From Medicago truncatula (lineage: Eukaryota; Streptophyta; Magnoliopsida; Fabales; Fabaceae): a stretch of DNA of 64,000 nucleotides. The stretch covers positions 38,352,494 to 38,416,493 of the forward strand of contig NC_053045.1 in assembly GCF_003473485.1 (NCBI RefSeq), given 5' to 3'. Below the pieces are notes generated by a model. The model was not told the origin of the DNA, ran no database searches, and worked only from the letters and a program-made list of their open reading frames with translations. This document shows, piece by piece, positions 1 through 11,399 of this stretch. A program made the position numbers and the translations under genes. The stretch's first letter is position 1. Each line of letters starts with the position of its first letter.

Positions 1-1093
1 ACTCCAATTTATACAACATGTATGATTTAATAAATATAGCATACATTACAGCCATCAGTAACATCATCAAACAGTGGTTCAACAATCCAGAACAATGCAC
101 AACTAAACATAACTATGCTCACAACATCAACATCAATCACTACCATTCATATAAATAAAATCAGCACACAAAATTGGGTAGCTTCGCCTCGCGAGAACAT
201 CTGCTCGCTATGGCGAGCTAGCAAAACAGGTTACTCGCCATGGCGAGTTCAAGGCGAACTCGAGGCGAGTGAAAATATGGGGCTCTCGGGAGTTTTGACA
301 TTTTTCTCACTCGAACTTCAATTCTAAGCTCCCTATTCATCTTTTTAATCTAAAACTTGCTCCAGTCCTCTTTATAATCATTTAGGCACATTAAACTATC
401 CCCAAAACATCTTATAACAACAATTTAAAAATCAAGTTTTGATATGGGTTACTCGCCACGGCGAGTTGGTCTGCTCGCGAGACGAGCTATGAAGTTGCTC
501 ACTCACGTGGCAAGCACAAGCTACTCGCGAGCCCATTTTTCTTAAATCACTCCCCAAATTAGTTAACAGATGTAAAACTAAGTGATGTCTACAACCAGAA
601 CCTAATTCCTAACATCAGAACAACAATCTCTACCCTAAAATCATCATTTCATCACAAAACCCAAAATCCCAATTCTCACCAAAAACTCTGTTAAACTCAA
701 AATCAGAAATTAACATCTATACTACTGAAGCAAACCTCACCCTTACCTTAAATTTGCATAAGAAATGCACAGCAATTTGTTCCTGGGTTCTACTTGCTCT
801 TCTCTCCCTTTTCTCCCAACTTGACAGTTTCTACGTACAATGCTTTATAACTTCTCTTTTCTTAACTTCCTTCTCAACTTCCCATTATTACACTTAACTC
901 CCTCTTAATTCTAATAAATTATATTAACTCCCCAACCTTCAAAATAATTATTATTTCACATCTAATTAAATTAATATTAAAACCAACCATATAATAAAAT
1001 ATATCACACCACATAACATCACAAATATTAATTAAAATCACGTATAAGACTCTAATTAAATTAAAATAATAAATATATCGACTAGGCGTTACA
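1..1093 (-). mobile_element. Partial LTR retrotransposon (LTR-like edge)
   Basis: The right border reads GGCGTTACA at 1085-1093. On the minus strand this is an LTR-like start TGTAACGCC, the form common in plant Ty3/gypsy LTRs. The left end lies outside the window, so no target duplication can be checked. The stretch has a C-rich, A-rich composition and a block rich in CTCGC/GCGAG words at 181-530. Its end resembles the 61107-62459 element, which ends GTTGTTACA. No coding domain is visible. The Ty3/gypsy label is an inference from the end sequence only. Confidence 0.5.
181..530. repeat. CTCGC/GCGAG palindrome-rich block
   Basis: Words of the form CTCGC...GCGAG recur many times. A perfect 16-bp palindrome, ACTCGCCATGGCGAGT, lies at 233-248. 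A one-base variant, ACTCGCCACGGCGAGT, lies at 451-466. Further CTCGCGAG and GGCGAG words surround them. The block is far more GC-rich than its surroundings and sits within the putative LTR. Confidence 0.75.
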
Positions 1094-2160
1094 GTAAACG
1101 CGTAGCCATAGGCGTATGCTTATTAGAAAACAACTATTGCCTACAAATTACAAACATTATCCGGCATAAAAAATTCCTGAAATCAAATAACTATTAACTG
1201 GGATTCAGTTAGTTGATGATGGTAAGAATCCTATGAATTCATTATCTACGATTCGTGGTAACTTTTATTACCAATGATGATTGATAATTGGTTATTACCA
1301 AGGTCTTTGCATAAATTATTCTCACCATTAACACTCACATAGAAGAGAGATCATCCAAACCATCCAGCAAATGTACTACCCTACTAGGATTTAGAAGCAT
1401 GTGCAAATTTAACAAATATTTTCTGCTTTGCTTTGTTGGAAAGGTTCAGGGCGCAAAATATTTTTGGGCAGATAAAAGAAATTGAAATGCAACTCTTGTA
1501 TAGTAACATTAAGAAGAATCACAAAAGAAAAAGGAAACATGAGAATAGACAGTCCTAATTTTTCTTCAGTTATCACTAAAAAATTTCAGGGGCACCCTTC
1601 GGGTTGGCTTTTATGTAGTTCATTGGAGGGGGTCTATTTTCCAGATAATTTATTGCTTAAATAAAACTTAAATATAATACAAAAGGAAGGCCATCGCTGA
1701 CAGAATCTAACAAGATTTGGACTAAACATATGAGTAGGGACTTGCAAGATGGGTACTGAGAAAGAAATGATGTGCGGTGCGGTTGTAAGAATGTCGTCTG
1801 TGGACAAGAAATAATCTTTTTAGGAACCTAAACTCTGCAAAATTAAGACGAAAAAGAGTCATATTGAAGATGAAATGTCACAGTCATCTGCAAATAATAT
1901 AAGCATGGTGCATGCAGATAAAGTTGTATAACAAACCTGTGATTTTGTGATGTGTCATATGACATCATTTAGCAATCCTTTACAATATCGTCAGCTCGGT
2001 AAAAGCTTCGCGGTAGTGCTTAAGCGCAATCTCAAGAGCACAGCCATCAATAACAAAAGCCGCATCCTGTTTGAGAAAGGAAAAGAACAAAAAGATAAAC
2101 TTGAAACCATTTTAAATTATCTTGCTCCCAAAGCATGCATGCATAGCCAGTTCAATTAAG
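1094..2160. other. Intergenic, no gene recognised
   Basis: AT-rich DNA between two LTR-type pieces. Only short chance reading frames are present and none resembles a known protein. Confidence 0.6.
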
Positions 2161-2165
2161 CATAT

Positions 2166-2330
2166 TGTTAGGCATATGCTAAAAGTTGCTCATAGTTACT
2201 TAGTTAAGGGTTAGTTAAGAACTTACTTGTTGCACAAGTAAGCTAGTTTGTTAGAAACTAACTAAGCACTTAGCTATATATATGCCTTGTATCTATGTTG
2301 TTAATCAATAAGATTCACTTTTACCTCACA
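2166..2330 (+). mobile_element. 165-bp solo LTR with 5-bp TSD
   Basis: The element begins TGTTAGGCATATG and ends ACCTCACA, the canonical TG..CA ends. It is flanked by identical CATAT at 2161-2165 and 2331-2335. It contains a TATA-like GCTATATATATGCC near 2272-2285 and AATAAG-type polyadenylation words near 2306-2312, as expected for an LTR. No internal region is attached, so it is a solo LTR left by unequal recombination. The short length suits a Copia or TRIM family. Confidence 0.8.
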
Positions 2331-2335
2331 CATAT

Positions 2336-4748
2336 TAACGTACTGGTCACAACAAAAGCAGAATAAACAAGAAAAAAAACACATTCAGTTAGCAAAGTTC
2401 TCCAATCACTGGGATCCTGATATTGATTTGATACAGAATATTGCATAAGCAGTGCCTTAGGATCAGAGGTGGATCAGAGGTGGTTATCTGCATTGTTAGA
2501 AGAACTCTCTCAAAATCTTCCATAAACCTCATCCTTTGTTTTTTCATCAATCAATAGAATTTGTTCCTTGGTTCCATAAGTCATGAGAGGCAAATTAAAA
2601 CAATAAAGGGTTGGTGTAAATTAGAAACATTTTGAAAAATAATCCATGATACTAATTGAACAGCCAAAGTTCGTAGCAACTTTACGCTCTTGAGATACAA
2701 ATAGTTAGTACCATGCCCACTTGGTCTTTCCATCAAACAAAAACTTCCTAACTATTAGATGATAAAAGACCTCCAATAAGGGAAGTAGGGGAATACATAA
2801 ATAGCAAAACAGTTAGACAGTTAGCATGATAATGCACTTATCTTTGGTTGAAGAAGTTTGTAGCCTCTACTGTCGACCAGAAGCTTCAGTCTTTGGAGTT
2901 TGGAGCATCCAGACTATGACTTGAGATACTTTCAGCTATCAAAAAATGCGGCTAGATAGTTTCAGTAAAGGAAATTAATCAATGCTTTTGTTGAACACAA
3001 TTGGAATGATTATCACATTTAATGGCTTTAGATCATTAAGATACAACTTCTTTGCAGTAGTCTTACATGAAAGATCATGCTAGAGAACCCTAAAGGTTCT
3101 AGATTTTCATGTGTGTGCATAAATAATGAATAGTCAGCGGCATCAATGGAAAGATTACTTGAACTGTTCCCACAATTTTTTTGGAATAAAGTTCAATACA
3201 GTATATTTTCCGTTGGATATTCGATTATCACATAAAATATCATGATACGGCTCATCATCGTTGATATAAACATAACACTAGCAGCATATGGTCACCTATG
3301 GATGTTGTCTACACCTTCCGTGTGAACTGTGATGTTCCAGAGAAACACATGTTGTACCAAAAGAAAAGCTAACAATTTAATAAAAAATCTCAAAATTACT
3401 ATGCAGGCAAGAAAGGAGGCAAATAGATTAGATTTGTATGTACAAAACTTGTCATCCTGGGTTAATAAAGAGAAGGATATTTCCAAGAAAACAAGACTAA
3501 ACATATCCCCAAGCTAAGTATTCTAAGAATGACGATATTTCACATGTCAATATTTGGAGTGGCAATATCTTGTTGCCAAGAAAAATGCACATTTAATTTG
3601 CAGCATAACATAAGCAAAAATCTTCAATGCTAAAACCATTCTACCAAAGAAAAAACATGCAGATTGCTTAAAGCTTGTACCAAGGAACAAAATCCACTCA
3701 TTACAAATCTAAAACCAACCCTGAGTATCAGCTACATTTAGACCCTACATTTATAGTACAAGCTCTCATGTGGTGTGGAAAATTTGTTCTCACTCCTTTA
3801 ACAAATGTTTTAATTTGCGTTTTAATTTGAAACACCGACAGTGTAAAATAATTTTTATATACATTCAATAATGGTGTGGAAACTTTTTTAATAATGAAGT
3901 ACAAAATAAACTAATAATAAAGGAGATTCATGCGTGAAATTATTTTTTTCATCCGTTACATATTTCTCAACCGAACTTTAAATTACAAGGACTCCTTTTC
4001 CTAAACTCAAAAGTATAATTAAGAGGATTCAACTCGTACCTATAATGGATGGCGATTAATATGGATTCATTTAATTAGGTATACACATCATTTATTTATA
4101 ATTAATTTTTAAATGAAGGCACTCCTTCAAGTCATAAATATTAGTAAAAATTCAAATGTATTAAGAGAAAAAAGTATAAAGGTAAAATAAAAATTGCAGT
4201 AATAAAGAAAATATAAATTACTAGATAAATTTTAGCATTTAAACTACCTTAGTCAATTAAAACTAATTCTCGTCACCGCATAATCAACACGCTAAATGGT
4301 GCAACTAATATGGAAGCAACATTTTACACCTCTAGCTACTTTTAATAAACAAAGTTTGTTAATAATAGTCTAGACAACTAGACTGTAATACATATTTTCA
4401 TTAATTTGTCGATATAAGTGTCAATTTGGAAAATGTAATTTGTTAATTAGATTTGGATCTTATTCCAAAAGGTAGCGCAGATGATGATGGTGTTCAGTGT
4501 GCTAAATGAGTTTGGATCTTATCCTAAAATCTAACTCAAAAGATGATGGTGTCCACACAACTATATAAGACTCCAAACATATTTCAAACAACTTCAATAC
4601 CCACCATGGCACCTAGCATATTGCAATCTTTAACCCATCTTTGATATTATGTTAAGTGAGCTTGAACTTCATTTTAAAAGTTAACTCAAAGATAAAGATG
4701 TTAAAATACATTTATATATCCAACAACCCAAAAATCTTAGCAATATGA
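2336..4748. other. Intergenic, no gene recognised
   Basis: AT-rich DNA with no supported gene. Near 3825-3870 there is a weak relic (ACCGACAGTGTAAAAT) of the same MITE type found complete at about 35176-35366. Nothing else is recognised. Confidence 0.55.
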
Positions 4749-4760
4749 AACTTGAAACAA

Positions 4761-5760
4761 TTTTTTTTTTTTTTAAGTTAAACAACTTTCATTAAACAGA
4801 AGCTGGAACACAGCCATCATTGAAACAAAGAGCAGCATAACTAGCAGTATTAACAAACAAATGCGTTGGGACATACCCCATCCACACACTAAAGTTAAAC
4901 ATGAAAACTAAGTCAACCAAGATTTGATACACATAACACAAATACAAAGATGCAACTCCTTTCCCATCCTTAGATCCAAACAACCATGACAAATTCTTCC
5001 ACATATGATCTATGGCAAAGTTGAAAAGAGAGTCCAAAGTCTTTAAATTTATCCAGTTACAGATCATTTCTTTGACTTCTGCAAGCACGGTTCGACTATA
5101 AATGGTCTCGAATTTGTTTAAAGTATCCACATGCCTAGAATCAATTTGTTTGGTGGTGAGGATGTTGAGATCAGTGGGTGCCGCAAGTAGTTTTGCAATC
5201 AAAATTCTGTTCCAGCAAGTTAAGCTCCCTTGGGACATTTCATCAAACATGATGAAGACATACTTAAAACAAAATAAAATTAACAATAAAACACAAAACA
5301 AACCATTAAAAGAGTGGACCAGAGAAACATCAGCAAACAAGAGATCTAGGACGTATCCTAGCCATGGTGGTTTTGGTGGGGGGCGGGTGGGTGTCAACCA
5401 TGAAGGTGGGGGAGCAGCCATGAGGGAGAGAGCTTGAAACACTGTTCTCGAATTTGAGATGGGGGAGACAACCATTTCATTGTTTTGTGGTGGTGGCTCG
5501 GGTGGTGGTCACATAGGCGGAAAGGAAGACTTAGCGGCGGCTCGTGGCGGAGAAAGGAGATCATCGGTGAGTGAGAAAAATTCTAGAAAAGGATGAAGAG
5601 ATAGATGAGTGGAAATGACGATGCTCCTACCACAAGAGGAGGGAAATACCACCAAAGAGGTGGGGGAAGAAACCCACCATGAAGGTGGGGGGTGGCCACC
5701 AAACCCTAAGATTTGGGGGGGGGGGGGGGAGAGCCTCTCTCTCTAGATTTAACCCAAGAC
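4761..5760 (-). mobile_element. LINE-like retroposon, internally shortened, 12-bp TSD
   Basis: The plus strand begins with a 14-base T run at 4761-4774, which is a poly-A tail on the minus strand. The word AACTTGAAACAA flanks the element at 4749-4760 and 5761-5772, a 12-bp target duplication. The minus-strand 5' end is C-rich (C run at 5716-5729), like a LINE 5' leader. A 227-codon minus reading frame (4792-5475) starts with a proline-rich stretch and has no reverse transcriptase, zinc-knuckle or RNase H motif. The element is only 1 kb long. The simplest reading is a LINE whose 5' leader was joined to its 3' end, or a non-autonomous retroposon. Whether the frame is expressed is unknown. Confidence 0.7.
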
Positions 5761-6215
5761 AACTTGAAACAACTTCAATGTAACTCCATTGGGGATTTGG
5801 GATGATTCAAAGTTGGAATTTGTTTGGCTGCCAAATAAAATTAGCAAAAAATTAGTTGCATAAACGTAAGGGAGAATAGAGATGTTATATCTACTTGTGG
5901 ATAATAAACCAATAATAGAATATTGTATTATGGAAAAAAAAATTGATTTGTCCAAGTGATAAGAGATTTGAGCTATTTAAGCATGTGGTCAATGGTTCAA
6001 TTTTTTATTTATTCATATGAAAAAAAAAAATCTATTGGGAGGGACACCTTATGTGCCGAAAAGATTCTCATGCGAAGACTAATCACTGTTAAGCGTGGCG
6101 GAAACTTCATATCAATATCATAGTAACTAAAAAAACAATAATGTATTACGGGCTCCCTCCATAGGAGAATCAAGCTCACATCACTTGTAGCCCATAGGTG
6201 TTTTTTCTTTGACTA

Positions 6216-6250
6216 TTACTTTTTCCACCTTATTCGTTTCTCGTGCGTCC
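6216..6250 (+). repeat. Repeat family copy (ATTACTTTTCYCACC...TTCTCGYGCR)
   Basis: Contains ATTACTTTTTCCACC followed at the same spacing by TTTCTCGTGCGTCC. It matches copies at 6796, 45025 and 55797, and an inverted copy at 6675. Confidence 0.6.
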
Positions 6251-6674
6251 ATTTTTTTTTAACAAAAATGCACATGGGCTTTCAGATTCTATAATATAAA
6301 ATATGCTTATATGCAACCAAAAATCAGAATCTCTCTCCATTTCAGCAATTTTGAATATTGTTTTTAAAAGCAACTAAAAAACAAGGTAAGAAAATTATAA
6401 AAACTGTCAAATAAAATCTGAAAAATATAAAAGTACCACAAAAAATTTCTTTAAATCAAATAAAACTAATGCAAATATTTGTTGGATTTCTTTGAGAATA
6501 TGAAAAATTTTAAAAAATGAAAAATGGGTCTAATCAATAGAGTTTTGGATTTTGAGGAGCGAAATCCCATAAGAAGTCCTTTCTAGGGAAGACTTGATCC
6601 TTGAAAAATGGGTCTAATCAATAGACTTCATGGGACTTTTATGAAGAAAATAAAATAAAATAAAAATAAAAAAT

Positions 6675-6836
6675 TGGGTGCGAGAGAAAGTCGTAGGGTG
6701 AGAAAAATAATAGTCTTGTTCTTTTGATTAAATTTAGCCCATATTGTTTTTTATGGGAAAGTAGCCCATTTAAATTAATAAATTCAAATAAGGTTGTTTC
6801 TTTTCTCACCCTCCGTTCTTCTCGCTTGCCCTCCTA
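6675..6836. repeat. Inverted pair of the same repeat family
   Basis: An inverted copy at 6675-6710 (GGGTGCGAGAGAAAG then GGGTGAGAAAAATAAT) faces a direct copy at 6796-6833 (TTTCTTTTCTCACCC then TTCTCGCTTGCCC). About 85 bp separate them. This suggests the terminal inverted repeats of a MITE-like element. Confidence 0.5.
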
Positions 6837-7611
6837 AATCCCAAAAATATTCTTGGATTTTTTGGATTATATAATATGAAATGAAGTTTTCCCTACCCTC
6901 CTTATACACCCTCTTTTGCCAAAAAAATCATGGGAAAAACTAGTTTGGGTTATATAATTCAAAATGTAACAGTATAAAGACTGGATATGTTTAAGGGAAA
7001 ACTTATAATGGTTATATAACATTTACGCAGTGTTTTGTGATAAAGAACGTAGTTTAACTGTTATAATCCACTGCTCTAGTGTGTCTTGTGTTTCAGGATA
7101 ATGTTAGTTGTTTCCGTCGTGTACCATTTGAAAATTTGATTTTCAGACTACTTGATCGGGTTACTTAAAAATTTGGTCAGAAGATCATGAAAATATCAAG
7201 GAACGTGACTCCCTTTGAAGAGAATTGGGGATAGAGTCGGGCTTTAACTCAACTTAACTTATTAGCTTCAACCGTTTTAACCTCAGCCCCAACACCGACT
7301 CTAAACTAGAGCTATTTTTCTAGTAGTGGGGACTTCATATTAGACTTCGACTCTCAAAATCCAAAATTTTATCTTCGAAACCAAATTTTTAATTTTTTTT
7401 TCATTTTATCTAAACATCTGAAAATATATTTGCTTTTGTTTTATTTGATTTTTAGATTTTTTGTTGTATTTTTATATTTTATAATTTTATTTGACTGGTT
7501 TTATCATTTTCTTTACTTTGTTTTTTTGTTGTTTTTAAAATCAAAATTCGTAACTATTGAAATGAAAGGAGGATTTGATTGTTGTTTATATATAAACATA
7601 TTTTAGATAAT

Positions 7612-7726
7612 ACTTCTCCGGTCGTTATATAATTAATGTATTTAGTCTTTATTACAAACAACATAAATTAATTGTTCAATATATTTAAAAAATGAAATTT
7701 TGATTATAATAGTGACTAGAAGGAGT
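7612..7726. mobile_element. Decayed Stowaway-like MITE
   Basis: The left end reads TACTTCTCCGGTCGTTATAT and the right end GTGACTAGAAGGAGTA. These are roughly inverted copies of each other and relatives of the CTCCCTCCGTCC terminus, with TA at both edges. Length is about 115 bp. The ends are diverged, so the call is moderate. Confidence 0.45.
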
Positions 7727-10174
7727 ACAATCTAAATAGTATATTTTTTGTTCAAATTACATAATTCAAACGATTCGAGTATTTTAGTCAAAACCCAAAG
7801 GAGGCGCTAAGATAAAACGCCTTCAAATAAAAGTTGTGGAATATGGGCAAGTGAATGGCAATTAAAATGCTCTAACCCAAGTAACATGCTTTGTATTGCT
7901 CTACCAGAGAACAAAAAAAATACTACGATTGTATTGATTTATTAGTAGTATTTTTTTCTGACATCCAAATTGCTGCTAGACTAGAATGTGCAGTCATGTG
8001 AAGGAAGTTTCAATTTGTACCTATGATGATGATATATAAATCGTGTGTGTGACCAATTCCACTGCAATTCCTCTTTGACCTTCTCAAAACCTTGTGCACA
8101 AAGCCTAGACAATTAGAATATGTTCTGATTTCTCTATTAAAAATCAGAATCTGCATTCTACCTTAACAATATAATAATAATAATAATCCACTGTCATCCT
8201 TCTCAAACCTTTTGAACGTGCCTTGTTGTCGTACCAAATGAAAACTATATGCTCGTACATAGTATCACATTTTGTTATTTAGTTTTATATATAGTTTATA
8301 AATTATAATTATAATAATTTGACTTGGTTCTTTTCATGTTTCCATTGAAATATTAATTCATTTTTTCAATTGTATCATTTAATATCAAGCATGTGAATCA
8401 CTCTAAAGTCATTATATTTTAGTTTGTGTTTAAATAATGGTGAATACACCAATACTAAATTTATGATAATTTTGTAAAATTAGTAGTTTTCTTTCAGTAG
8501 TATTATAGGATTTTTTTAATATATTGAAACAAACAAATGTAAAATCTTATACAATCCACAAGACGTGATAATAATTGAAAACAACTTATGATTTTTTCTT
8601 GAATATGATTGATGAACATTGAGTTCATTGAATATATACAAGCACCGTTGAGATACATTGAGTATTATCCTTATCAGTTGTGAGTTCCAACAACTGATCT
8701 GTTGTCGTCTATGAGCTTCCACGATACCAACTACCAAGTGCTGCGTATCAGCTGAACCAATTGTGGGCCTGCTTAATTTGGCACATAATAATACAATTAC
8801 AAATTATTCAGATTTTGTGGCAAAAGAAATAAATAATTGAGTCACACAAAATAAAACTAGCTACCTATGGAAAAAATACTACTGCTACTCATTATTCTTT
8901 TGTGTGTAAACTCCTACCAATTTTGCTTTCATGGTTGATACATTTTCTAATATATCTCTTTCATGGAATTTATAGTTCAACATAACACAGTCCCACAAAA
9001 TTAATTTATGAAATAATAATTGTTCCACTTATAAACATGTACATTTTGGTTATCTTTGAATCATCAACATGTATGTCTATCCGTAGCAAAAATCTAATAG
9101 TTGATGATCGAAATAAATTTTGGATGAGACTCTGATATCATCTTAAATTTTAATATTAAACCTAATATCAAATTTGTTTATGAGGTAAGACTCCACTTGT
9201 AAACCTAACATTTTTTAGGTTTTCACTTTTCACATTATCCGAGCCTATCAAATTGCAAATGTTTGGTGAAGAAGGAGGTGGATCACTAAATCCATATCTC
9301 TTCCTTTAATCAATGGTTGGACAAATGAGGGACAATCCTTTCTTTATTTTTTTTGGTGAGAGGGACAATTCTTTCTTGACCATGTACATGTACTATCCTT
9401 CATTATACAGTAAGTTCCATCTAAAAGAAAAACAAATATTGTTAAAATTAAGTCTTTTCTAATTTATTAATGTATTATTTATTTGTAATTGCTTGTTCGA
9501 AAAAAATATATTTATTTTTAATTAAAAGAAATACGTATCTCTCATTGTTTGATTATCTTTTAGCATTATTGTTGAACAAAACTTTTAATCAAGATACTTC
9601 TCTTTAAATTTGCTGAGTTAATCTTTACTCTTGGTTAGAAAAATGACAATAGCAAGTAACTCAAATGTTTGTTTTTTTTTAGACAAAACTCAAATGTTTG
9701 TTTAAATAATTTAATTCTTCTTCGTCATAAATTTTTTAAAATTATTCTTCGAAGTCTATCAAACGCACCTGAAGGAGGTGAATTTAGTTAATTAATAAAC
9801 CAATCTCGGCAGCAATTTATGGTATATTCTAATTAAGACATGGTGTAAGTCATCACATGAATAGATTATTCTTGTACTTTCACCACCAAAAAATAAGATT
9901 ATTCTTGTACTTTAATTTGATTCTCGTATCAAACAGGAGTAACTATTATGTGTTTTTTTTTTTGTAGAACTTTTAATGTGTTGATTAAAAAAATCGTTCA
10001 TTGGACCCTATAAAATGACACTAGTACATAAATTTAAAAATATATTTAATTTATTAGGAGAAAAAAATCACACAAGTTGAATAAAAAATTATATAACATG
10101 AAAATAAAATTAAACTTCTTATTTTTTTTGGAAAAGGAGCTGACTAAAAGAAAAGAAAAATAAAAAGTTAAAAA

Positions 10175-11396
10175 CTAGTCTCGGTAATGCATCTCTTGCT
10201 GGGCATCAGCCTGCAGCAGCGGAAGCAAACCCTCCGATGGCTCCAAAAACTCACGCCAAATATCAGAACTTGCAGCTCCTAGTTTAGCAATGAAATCCGC
10301 GGATGAATTTGTCTCCCTAACAAAATGCTTTAACTGAATGTTCCAACTCCATTGCAATAAATCTTGCACATTACTAATAATTGCCGCATAATGATGCGAG
10401 GGATTCATCATGGTTGAAACTAACTGAATAGGCAGAGTTGAGTCAAAGTAGCAAATCACATCCATATATTCTCTATCCCAAGCTGCTTTCAATCCATAAT
10501 ACAGAGCTGACAACTCTACATGTATGATTGTGGAAATACCAGCATTTCCAGCAAACCAATATAGCCAACTACCATCATTCCTGCAAACAACGCCACCAAA
10601 ACCAGATATTCCAAAATTTCCAAAACCGTTGCCATCAACATTCAAGACAACGGCCATACTCTCCTCTGGATGCCAAGTCACATAACGACCTCCTATATCT
10701 GTGGATAATGTCGAAGAGAAAACAGAACGAATAAGGGCTGTCAAATTGTAAATTTTTACCTTCAAGAAGAAAATATAAATTATCTCATTCTCCATACAAA
10801 GTGAGTTTCGAGCGCACCAAATCCACAAAAGAGCAGCAGAGAATAAATGATTATTTGCGCCAAACGCACCTTGTCTGAGCCAAGTGGCCAGAGAGTTCCC
10901 CAAGTAGAAGTTAATATTGTCAAATCCAAGAGCAAGCCAAAGATGCTTAACAAATGGACAATCTCGAAAACAGTGCATGATACTTTCACTACTATTGAGG
11001 CACCTCGGGCAGTTATTAGTGTCTAGCATACCTCTGTTATGCAGCAACGACCTCGTAGGAGCAGCATCATGACAAACTATCAAATATAAATATTTAATCT
11101 TTTCAGGAGCAGCTAAACGCTAAATCAACTTCCAAGATCCAACCTCATCCTCGTTTGAGTTCCACTTCATGAGCCACTTATACCCAACTTTCACCGAATA
11201 AATACCATCCAAATTACCCTTCCATGTAAAGCCATCCTGAATCCGACCATTCAAACACACTGGGGTGCCACAGATAGCCTTAACTATAGGAGAAGGATGT
11301 TGGGTATATAAACGACCCAACACCCAAGTATCATCTTGAATCACATCCGCTATTGTCAAGTGAACATCATGAATATCAACGTATAAAATCTGTTAA
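10175..11396 (-). pseudogene. LINE relic: zinc-knuckle RT linker plus RNase H domain, broken by a stop
   Basis: On the minus strand the frame runs from about 11396 to a stop at 10175. It contains the end of a plant non-LTR retrotransposon polyprotein. The zf-RVT domain shows GIYSVKVGYKW, then APEKIKYLYL, then CPRCLNSSESIMHCFRDCPF with its Cys/His ligands. An RNase H-like domain follows, with NVDGNG, HVELSALYYGL, CYFDS and NSSADFIAK supplying the usual acidic residues. An in-frame TAG at 11120-11122 replaces the conserved tryptophan of the IW.L..PEK motif. A TAA just upstream closes the frame, so most of the reverse transcriptase is missing. A T-rich run near 10120-10130 may be the poly-A tail. 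It is a 5'-truncated, inactive LINE. Confidence 0.85.
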
Positions 11397-11399
11397 AAA

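Larger units (their letters stand above)
5773..10110. other. Gene-free AT-rich region with repeat relics
   Basis: No gene is supported across this stretch. It holds three copies of a repeat family described separately (near 6216, 6675 and 6796). It also holds a 23-bp direct repeat with an 84-bp spacing (6518-6540 and 6602-6624) and a decayed Stowaway-like piece at 7612-7726. The 73-codon minus frame at 8516-8737 resembles nothing known. Confidence 0.55.

Noticed and set aside
5102-5437. 111-codon plus frame
   Set aside because: It lies antisense within the minus-strand retroposon and has no motif.
5716-5729. G run as a possible G-quadruplex or assembly error
   Set aside because: It is explained by the C-rich 5' leader of the minus-strand retroposon. 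A single run alone does not show a quadruplex.
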